Shown: in pieces, positions 8,456 through 13,996 of the stretch
Layout of the letters: every line of letters starts with the position of its first letter
Position numbering within the stretch: the first letter of the stretch is position 1
Assembly (NCBI GenBank): GCA_016874915.1
Contig: VGSW01000012.1
Location: 1-42,335, forward strand
DNA from: Deltaproteobacteria bacterium
GTDB lineage: Bacteria > Desulfobacterota > Desulfobaccia > Desulfobaccales > 0-14-0-80-60-11
DNA length: 42,335 bases
Direction of reading: 5' to 3'
The notes under the pieces: model-generated
What the model was told of the DNA's origin: nothing
What the model saw: only the letters and a program-made list of their open reading frames with translations
The model's database searches: none
Program-made: the position numbers and the translations under genes

Positions 8456-8612
8456 GTAAATGGGGGGTAAATGGGGACGGGTAAATGGGACGTAAATGGG
8501 GACAGACACTATTTTTAACCTGTCAGGGGAAGAATAGAGGTAAATGGAGACAGACACTATTTTTGTCTTGCCAAAGGGGATTAATAGAAAAATAGTGTCT
8601 GTCCCCTTTTAC
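8456..8612. repeat. REP-like cluster with GACAGACACTATTTTT core
   Basis: Four GTAAATGGG starts are laddered 11-14 bases apart. The fourth, at 8492-8516, is a full copy of a roughly 25-bp element, a second lies at 8540-8564, and an inverted copy is at 8588-8612. The inverted copies can fold against each other. This GACAGACACTATTTTT motif is a familiar intergenic palindrome in several bacterial lineages, often linked with REP-associated transposases; no transposase gene is in this window. The remaining bases of the 8320-8647 gap hold only the ppdK hairpin. Confidence 0.75.
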
Positions 8613-8647
8613 CACATATTAAAAATCAATAAAATCGGTTTAAGATT

Positions 8648-8914
8648 ATGAAGTTTACTGCCTCCCTTTTTCTCACCCTCATCCTTTGTATCTCTTATGC
8701 TGCCTCTCCCACCTTTTGCCTCACCCCGCCCCGCACCGAGAAGTCCCAGACCGCCCTGTTCCACACCTACGACCGCAACCGGGACGGGAAGATTACGTTG
8801 CAGGAGTGCCTTGATCTCAATGACTGCCGGACCCAGTCCTGCCGGGATTATCTCGATGGCGTCATTACCCTGGACGAATTCCTGGCGTCGGTGCGGGGCA
8901 AAGACAAGAAGTGA
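8648..8914 (+). CDS. Small exported EF-hand protein
   Basis: The 88-residue protein has an N-terminal signal peptide (hydrophobic stretch about residues 4-20) and one textbook EF-hand calcium loop, DRNRDGKITLQE, at about 42-53. A second, degenerate half (YLDGVITLDEF) follows at about 68-78 and keeps the DG-I-x-x-x-E pattern. Cysteines near 54-66 might form a disulfide. It is probably a secreted or periplasmic calcium-binding protein; the partner is unknown. No strong ribosome site is visible before the ATG. It is followed 86 bases later by another small exported protein. Confidence 0.75.
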   Translation: MKFTASLFLTLILCISYAASPTFCLTPPRTEKSQTALFHTYDRNRDGKITLQECLDLNDCRTQSCRDYLDGVITLDEFLASVRGKDKK

Positions 8915-9000
8915 AGCCTGGCGTCAGGCGTGGTGTGGCGGGCGGGACAGGCGCAGATGCTCGAGAATGCCGAAAACCCAAGCGGAAGGAGAATTATTTT

Positions 9001-9357
9001 ATGCAGAAGACCTTTGTTGCTCTCATCGGTTGTATAATAAGTCTGTTAATCATTGTCTCATCAAGCCAGGCTGCCCCCAACCTGGTGGGCAAATGGGAAA
9101 TGATTCGCGTCGAATACCTGGATGGAAAAGGCAAGCCTCCTCAGAAACCCAAAATGGGAGGGGCGGAATTTTTCCAGGATCAAAAGGTAATGTTCTCCGA
9201 CGGTTTGAGTGGCGAATGGACCACTTTACCAGACGGGCGCCTCAAGATTACCCTGATGGGAATTATGGAAATGTTTGGCTCTTTTGAGGGAGACCTCTTG
9301 AAGCTTTTCACCGAAATCAATCCCAATGAGATAATGGTGCTGAAAAAACAAAGGTAG
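9001..9357 (+). CDS. Small exported protein, lipocalin-like strand pattern
   Basis: The 118-residue product begins with a clear signal peptide ending in SSSQAAP, followed by NLVGKWEMIRVEYLDG and later LSGEWTTLPDGRLKITL, a pattern of short beta strands reminiscent of lipocalin-like domains. No named family is assigned. The start at 9001 is set by GGAAGGAG at 8984-8991; an upstream in-frame ATG at 8911 overlaps the preceding gene and would spoil the signal peptide. It probably acts outside the cytoplasmic membrane. Its position next to the EF-hand protein suggests, but does not show, a shared role. Confidence 0.7.
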   Translation: MQKTFVALIGCIISLLIIVSSSQAAPNLVGKWEMIRVEYLDGKGKPPQKPKMGGAEFFQDQKVMFSDGLSGEWTTLPDGRLKITLMGIMEMFGSFEGDLLKLFTEINPNEIMVLKKQR

Positions 9358-9411
9358 TTAATGATAAAATCGACTTAGGCATGGCCTTGAGAACCTAAAA
9401 AGGAAGTTAAC

Positions 9412-10047
9412 ATGACCCCAATCATCTTAGTCCGCCACGGCCGCACCCCCTGGAACAAGGATAAAATTTTCCGGGGCACCATTGATATTCCTCATGACGA
9501 AGTGGGGACGGAGGAAGCCCGCCTGGCCGGGGAATGGCTCCGAGGCGAGACCATCCACGCGGCCTACGCCTCGCCCCTGTCCCGGGCCATGGACACCGCC
9601 CAGGCCATCGCCGGCCACCACGGCCTTTCGGTCCAGGCGCTGCCGGGACTGATCGATTTGAACTACGGCGACTGGCAGGGGGTGCCTTTAGCCGAGGTCA
9701 AAGTGAAGTGGGCCGACCTCTACCGTCAATGGGAGACCGCGCCCCACACGGTGCGCTTTCCCAACGGCGAGAATTTAGAGGAGTGCCGGGCCCGGGCCTG
9801 GGCCGCGGTGGAGGAGGCGGCCAGGCGCCACCCCGGCCAAACCGTGGTCCTGGCGGCCCACCGGGTGGTGAACAAGGTGCTCATCGCGGCGTTTATCGGG
9901 CTGGACAATTCCCATTTCTGGCGCATCGGCCAGGATACCACCGCCATCAACCGCTTCCACCTGGTGGATGGGGTGTGGCACATCGGCTCCATCAATGACA
10001 TTTGCCACTTGCGGAGCATGATCCGGGGCCCGTATGTGGATTTTTAA
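9412..10047 (+). CDS. Histidine phosphatase superfamily protein (phosphoglycerate mutase-like)
   Basis: This 211-residue cytoplasmic protein has the nucleophile motif VRHGRT (His 9), the SPLSRAMDTA segment, LIDLNYGDWQG at the position of the usual catalytic-acid loop with Asp in place of the common Glu, and a second catalytic His in AAHRVVNK. It is a branch-1 histidine phosphatase; alpha-ribazole phosphatase and cofactor-dependent phosphoglycerate mutase relatives share these motifs, so the substrate is open. A corrinoid adenosyltransferase gene in the same window makes a cobalamin role possible but it is 30 kb away. AAGGAAG lies before the ATG. Confidence 0.85.
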   Translation: MTPIILVRHGRTPWNKDKIFRGTIDIPHDEVGTEEARLAGEWLRGETIHAAYASPLSRAMDTAQAIAGHHGLSVQALPGLIDLNYGDWQGVPLAEVKVKWADLYRQWETAPHTVRFPNGENLEECRARAWAAVEEAARRHPGQTVVLAAHRVVNKVLIAAFIGLDNSHFWRIGQDTTAINRFHLVDGVWHIGSINDICHLRSMIRGPYVDF

Positions 10048-10114
10048 TGGCAGGGAAGGGTAGGGGGGCTGGAACCCCGGAACCTGCCCCAGCATTCTGA
10101 TAAATAAAATATCC

Positions 10115-10141
10115 GGGGGAGGGGCGCCCAGCCTCTCCCCC
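10115..10141. other. GC hairpin before the radical SAM gene
   Basis: An 11-bp stem with one G-T pair and a five-base loop lies in the gap between the phosphatase and the radical SAM gene, ending 11 bases before the latter's start. It could terminate or attenuate read-through. Confidence 0.45.
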
Positions 10142-10152
10142 CAGCTTTTCCG

Positions 10153-11268
10153 ATGACGCTGGCAAAACGCATACGCCGGATACTGGTGGAAGAACCGGCC
10201 CAGGATTACCCCATGACCGAGCGCGTCTTGGCCCGCCTGCCGGGAGTGCCGGTGACGGTCATTCCCCAGCGGGAAGTCTTGCGGCCCCTGGAACATCAGC
10301 GGTCCTCCTGGCTGCCGGAATCCAAAACCACTCTGCTCCTGGCGGTGCAGAAAGGGCCTTTTAGGCGTCCCTGTCCGGGAACTAAAGACTATATCTGCTG
10401 CGGCTACCAGGTGCTCCAGGTGGCTTTGAACTGCACCATGGACTGCACCTACTGCGTCCTGCAAAGCTATGTCAATATTCCCGCGGTGACCGTGTTCGTC
10501 AATGTGGCAGACCTGTTCCAGGAACTGGAACAGGAATGTAATGCGGCGCCGGACCGGGTTTGGCGGGTGGGCACCGGGGAATTCGGCGACAGCCTGGCCC
10601 TGGACGAGCTGGTAGGGATAAATGAGGAATTGATCCCCTTTTTTGCCGGCAACCCCCGGGCCGTGCTGGAGATCAAGACCAAGTGGCGCCGGCTGGAGCA
10701 CCTGCTCCACTTAGGGCCCAACTCCCAGGTGATCTTTGCCTGGTCCCTCAACCCCGAAGAAATCGTCCGCGAGGAAGAAAAATTCGCCGCCCCCCTAAAA
10801 GCCCGGCTCCAGGCGGCAGCCCAAGCCGCGGCCGCGGGCTTTCGTCTGGCATTTCACTTTGACCCCATTGTCTATTTCCCCGGTTGGGAAGAAGCATACC
10901 GCCATACCGTGGGGCTCCTGGGAGAGAGGATCCCCCCGGCCAGCATCGCCTGGATCAGCCTGGGGGCCTTGCGCTTTCTTCCCGCGCAGCGGCGCCTGAT
11001 CCTGGAGCGCTTTCCGTCAAGCCGCATCGCCGCCCAGGAGATGGTGCGGGCCCCGGACGGCAAATTGCGTTATTTTAAAGGGCTGCGCCAGGAACTCTAC
11101 TGCCGTCTGCGGGAATGGCTGGCCGAGGCCGCACCCGGAGCGCTGGTCTATCTCTGCATGGAAAGCCCCCGGCTGTGGGACGCGGTCTTCGGCTTCCATC
11201 CCGGAGAAGAAGAACTAGCCCGCCGGCTGGACGCCAGGGCCTTGAATCTGCCTGCTCCCACCGATTAG
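10153..11268 (+). CDS. Spore photoproduct lyase-like radical SAM protein
   Basis: The 371-residue protein carries a radical SAM cluster motif CTMDCTYC (Cys 94, 98, 101) in a spore photoproduct lyase (SplB)-family context: the preceding CCGYQVLQVALN and the following VLQSYVNIPAVTVFVN match that family's layout. SplB relatives are common in non-sporulating bacteria, where the substrate is usually not spore photoproduct and is mostly unknown; DNA repair should not be assumed. Later segments (WRVGTGEFGDSLALD, VLEIKTKW, AFHFDPIVYFPGW) are family-typical. It ends in a 4-bp convergent overlap with the MerR-type gene. Confidence 0.87.
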   Translation: MTLAKRIRRILVEEPAQDYPMTERVLARLPGVPVTVIPQREVLRPLEHQRSSWLPESKTTLLLAVQKGPFRRPCPGTKDYICCGYQVLQVALNCTMDCTYCVLQSYVNIPAVTVFVNVADLFQELEQECNAAPDRVWRVGTGEFGDSLALDELVGINEELIPFFAGNPRAVLEIKTKWRRLEHLLHLGPNSQVIFAWSLNPEEIVREEEKFAAPLKARLQAAAQAAAAGFRLAFHFDPIVYFPGWEEAYRHTVGLLGERIPPASIAWISLGALRFLPAQRRLILERFPSSRIAAQEMVRAPDGKLRYFKGLRQELYCRLREWLAEAAPGALVYLCMESPRLWDAVFGFHPGEEELARRLDARALNLPAPTD

Positions 11269-11570
11269 CTGATCTTCCGGGATCTATCTTCCCCTGACTT
11301 GCCGCCCTCGAGATCCCCCAACCTCAAACGCACCCCTTGGGCCGTGAGATGCTCCTCCTCCAAGAGGCGCTTGATGGTTTTAACCACATCCAGGTCATCC
11401 ATGGTGTATTCCCGCCGGTTGGACTCCGTCCGGTTGGGCTTCAGGAATTCATCGAAAGACTTCTCCCAGTAACGCAGGGTGGTTTTCCGGACCCCGGTAA
11501 GTTGGGAGATCTGGTCGATGGTGAGCATCAGCGCCCGGGGAACCATCTTAGTCGTCATAATCCGCCTCAT
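11265..11570 (-). CDS. MerR-family transcriptional regulator, minimal
   Basis: This 101-residue protein is a winged-helix MerR-type DNA-binding domain: MLTIDQISQLTGVRKTTLRYWEK (about 15-37), then NRREYTMDDLDVVKTIKRLLEEEHLTAQGVRLRL. There is almost no effector domain after the dimer helix, so it may sense by protein contact or act as a constitutive regulator. No metal-binding cysteines are present. AGGAG lies seven bases before the ATG at 11570. Its stop overlaps that of the radical SAM gene by 4 bp, tail to tail. The target is unknown; its own 380-base upstream gap is the likeliest place for an operator. Confidence 0.82.
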   Translation of the reverse strand: MRRIMTTKMVPRALMLTIDQISQLTGVRKTTLRYWEKSFDEFLKPNRTESNRREYTMDDLDVVKTIKRLLEEEHLTAQGVRLRLGDLEGGKSGEDRSRKIS

Positions 11571-11952
11571 CCTTAACTCCTAATTTAAATTTGGTTAGGG
11601 GTTCTGACTCCGTCTCCGAAGCCGGCTGGCCGGGAGCCGAATTCAACTTCATTAACCGATAACCGAACTTTCACTTTCCTTATTCGAAACATTCCCCGGA
11701 TAACTTTAATATTTTTTTAAAGCGGTAATTACCTTAACTCCGAAATAGACCTTGGAAGAATTGCTAACCTCTTGCTGAAAGGAAAAATCGAAAACAATGG
11801 CTTGAGTGGCATATGCTTCCAGGCGGTGTAAAAGTCGCCCGGCGGAACAGACGATGCCCACCGGCCAGAGGCCTGTGCCCCTTCAAATTTTTTCGATCGG
11901 CGGACTATTCCGAAACAGGAAGGTTCATCAACTTTGCGCCGGAGTAGGTTGA
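11571..11952. other. Intergenic region without a gene
   Basis: About 380 bases between the MerR-type gene and the ThiF-like gene hold AT-rich DNA (11640-11790) and an 81-bp repeat element (11800-11880). A 118-codon minus-strand reading frame over 11729-12085 was not accepted because it runs through the repeat and into the ThiF gene. Confidence 0.6.
11800..11880. repeat. 81-bp intergenic repeat element, copy 1
   Basis: This segment aligns end to end with 39915-39995: both start GCTTGAGTGGCA, have AAAAGTC in the middle and end in GGCCAGAGGCCTGTGCC. This copy has lost some symmetry in its left arm. A related single hairpin is at 29871-29892. Confidence 0.75.
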
Positions 11953-12720
11953 CTAAACCTCTTCCCGCTGACAGACCGGACACCGGGAATCGGCTCTCAG
12001 AAAGGTTTGAGTGAATAAGAAATCGGCGGCGTCGAAAGTTAACATACGGCCGCATAAGGCCGGGCCCAAGCCCCCCAAGATGCACAGGGCTTCCAGGGCC
12101 ACGAGGGTTCCCAAGATGCCCGACACCGGCCCCAAGCGGGCCTGGCCTCTGGCGGTCACGTTGCTTATCGGGGGTTCCGGAAATACGCAGGCCCGGCAGG
12201 GGCCGTTACCGGCCCAGAAAGTGGTGAGATGCCCCTTCGTCCCCTGCATCTGTACCACAATCAGGGGAATGCCCCGTCGAACCGCGGCTTGATTGAGAAT
12301 CTCCCCGACCTGGGTTTGGTTCAAGGCATCGACGATGAGGTGGCACCCCTTGGTGAGCCAGGAGATATTGTGCCCGGAAATGGTTTTGTCCCGGCTTTCT
12401 ACAATGGCAAAAGGGTTCAGTTCCTTGAGGCGGCTTTCGGCTGTGGCGGCCCGGGGCTTGCCCAGGTCCCGTTCCCGATAAAGGATATGGTGATTCAGGT
12501 CCGATAAGGAAACCCGGCTCTGATCCACCAGGCGCATAGCCCCCAAGCCTCCGGCGATGAGGTAAACCGCGGCGCAAGACGCCACTCCCCCGGCTCCGGC
12601 CATGAGAACCCGGGAGGACTTCACCCGTTCCTGGGCCTCCAGGCCCCAAAACGCCAGGGAGATCTGGCGGTGGTAGCGGGATACTTCCGCCGGGCTCAAG
12701 CTTGAAGGGGATGACGGCAT
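11953..12720 (-). CDS. ThiF/MoeB/HesA-family adenylyltransferase-like protein
   Basis: The roughly 255-residue protein has the E1-like nucleotide motif AGAGGVAS (about 42-49), a following acidic strand end (RLVDQSRVSLSDLN), DLGKPRAA, and a zinc site made of CRAC and CPVC pairs near the C-terminus. These mark the ThiF/MoeB/HesA family that adenylates ubiquitin-like sulfur carriers. Two usual features differ: the N-L-x-R-Q arginine region reads DLNHH, and the position that often holds a catalytic Cys before LGP reads TARGQARLGP without Cys. It may therefore adenylate without forming a thioester, like MoeB. No sulfur-carrier gene is adjacent. A GTG one codon upstream (12723) is an alternative start; neither has a clear ribosome site. 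Confidence 0.82.
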   Translation of the reverse strand: MPSSPSSLSPAEVSRYHRQISLAFWGLEAQERVKSSRVLMAGAGGVASCAAVYLIAGGLGAMRLVDQSRVSLSDLNHHILYRERDLGKPRAATAESRLKELNPFAIVESRDKTISGHNISWLTKGCHLIVDALNQTQVGEILNQAAVRRGIPLIVVQMQGTKGHLTTFWAGNGPCRACVFPEPPISNVTARGQARLGPVSGILGTLVALEALCILGGLGPALCGRMLTFDAADFLFTQTFLRADSRCPVCQREEV

Positions 12721-12822
12721 CACAATGGCATCGGGGATGGGCCGGGGTCCTTAACCATGTTTATCCATCGGCTCTTCCGGGCTGGAACTTTAAAATCCCA
12801 GGATTGGGGGATATAATTATTT

Positions 12823-12871
12823 GTTAGGCGCCAGGTGTCAGGTTTCAGGGAATAGGGAATAGGGAATAGGG
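12823..12871. repeat. Seven-unit heptamer array ending in AATAGGG
   Basis: Seven consecutive 7-bp units drift from GTTAGGC through GTCAGGT and TTCAGGG to three exact AATAGGG copies, all in register. Confidence 0.85.
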
Positions 12872-12926
12872 TAGGGGACAGGGATTTATTAATGGCATTA
12901 AATTAGCCAAACCAGGGGTGGCCTCT

Positions 12927-12954
12927 GTAGGAGCGGTTCGCGAACCGCCCCTAC
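12927..12954. repeat. 28-bp palindrome, arms GTAGGRGCGGTTCG, copy 1
   Basis: Two 14-base arms are inverted complements except for one mismatch (A at 12932). A perfect copy lies at 25567-25594. It sits in the ABC ATPase upstream gap. Confidence 0.85.
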
Positions 12955-13016
12955 TGAAAAGGCCACTTATTTTAACCTCCAAATTGTGCGGTGACAGCGA
13001 TAAGAATCGAAATTCC

Positions 13017-13703
13017 ATGGACACCCAAAAACTTTCCATGATTGAACTGATCGGGGTAAGCAAAATATATCATCAGGGTCCGGAAGAAATCCAGGCTTTG
13101 CGCGATGTCACCATCGCCATTGAATCCGGCGAATTCGTGGCCATCACCGGCAAGAGCGGCTGCGGCAAGAGCACCTTGCTTCATATCATCGGGGCCCTGG
13201 AACCCCCCAGCGCCGGGCAGGTGCTCCTAGACGGCCTGAATCTGGCGCGCCTGAAAGAGCCGGAATTGACCTGCTTTCGCCGGGACCGGGTGGGAGTGGT
13301 TTTTCAGTCCTTCAACCTGCTTCCCCTTCTGACTCTGGAGGAAAACGTGGCGTTGCCCCGGGTCCTGCAGGGGGCCGAATATCTTCGGGCCAGGGAGGAG
13401 GCCCGGTGCTGGCTGGCGGAGGTGGGCCTGGGCGCCCGGGGCAGCCATCGTCCCCACCAGGTCTCCGGGGGCGAGATGCAGCGCGCCGCCATTGCCCGGG
13501 CCTTGATCAACCAACCGCCGGTCATCCTGGCGGACGAACCCACGGGTAATCTGGACTCCGTCACCGCCAACCAAATCCTGGAACTTTTTGCCCGGTTGCA
13601 CCGGGAATTTAACAAGACCGTGGTCCTGGTGAGCCATGCTCCGGAGGCGGGCCAGTATGCCTCCCGGGTGTTGCGCCTCCGGGACGGCGCGATTTTAAAA
13701 TAG
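13017..13703 (+). CDS. ABC transporter ATP-binding protein, LolD/MacB type
   Basis: The 228-residue cytoplasmic ATPase has Walker A GKSGCGKST, Q-loop VVFQSFNLLPLLT, signature VSGGEMQRAAIARAL, Walker B VILADEPTGNLD and the switch His in LVSHAPE. The NLLP...ENVALP wording is typical of the LolD/MacB/FtsE group that partners FtsX-type permeases rather than solute importers. The next gene is such a permease, 293 bases downstream. Start choice is uncertain: ATG at 13017 or 13038; the longer frame from 12918 encodes the palindromic repeat and is rejected. An inverted pair of octamer arrays fills the gap to the permease. Confidence 0.93.
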   Translation: MDTQKLSMIELIGVSKIYHQGPEEIQALRDVTIAIESGEFVAITGKSGCGKSTLLHIIGALEPPSAGQVLLDGLNLARLKEPELTCFRRDRVGVVFQSFNLLPLLTLEENVALPRVLQGAEYLRAREEARCWLAEVGLGARGSHRPHQVSGGEMQRAAIARALINQPPVILADEPTGNLDSVTANQILELFARLHREFNKTVVLVSHAPEAGQYASRVLRLRDGAILK

Positions 13704-13741
13704 GGTTAAAAGGGGAAAAGGTTAAGAGGTTAAAAGGGGAA
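13702..13741. repeat. Octamer array, units GGTTAAAA/GGGGAAAA
   Basis: Five units of exactly 8 bp start inside the stop codon of the ABC ATPase gene. Units alternate between GGTTAAAA-like and GGGGAAAA-like forms. It pairs with the inverted array at 13949-13988. Confidence 0.85.
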
Positions 13742-13830
13742 AGAGAAGACTCCTTATTACTACTACGTTAGATAATATCTCCCATATCGCCCATGATAGG
13801 CCAACCATTGGATATTACTGACAATCAGTT

Positions 13831-13888
13831 TTGTCACCCTGAGCCGTAGGCGAAGGGTCTAGATTCTTCGCTTCGCTCAGAATGACAA
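13831..13888. repeat. Palindromic element TTGTCACCCTGAG ... CTCAGAATGACAA
   Basis: An imperfect inverted repeat with TTGTCA/TGACAA ends and CCTGAGC/GCTCAG inner arms surrounds GGGTCTAGATTC. A partial copy is at 41998-42022. It is an intergenic palindrome of a type widespread in bacteria. Confidence 0.7.
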
Positions 13889-13948
13889 TAAATACAAAGA
13901 GTTGTACTGAAGCAGCCGGTAATTAACGTTGTAGTGTTATGCTCTCCC

Positions 13949-13988
13949 TTTTAACCCTTTAACCCCTTAACCTTTTCACCTTTTCCCC
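13949..13988. repeat. Octamer array, units TTTTAACC/TTTTCCCC
   Basis: Five 8-bp units, complementary to those at 13702-13741, end eight bases before the permease start codon. Confidence 0.85.
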
Positions 13989-13996
13989 AAGAATTT

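Noticed and set aside
12918-13016. Longer N-terminus for the ABC ATPase
   Set aside because: The added codons translate the 28-bp palindrome and lack a ribosome site; homologues start near MIELIGVSKIY.
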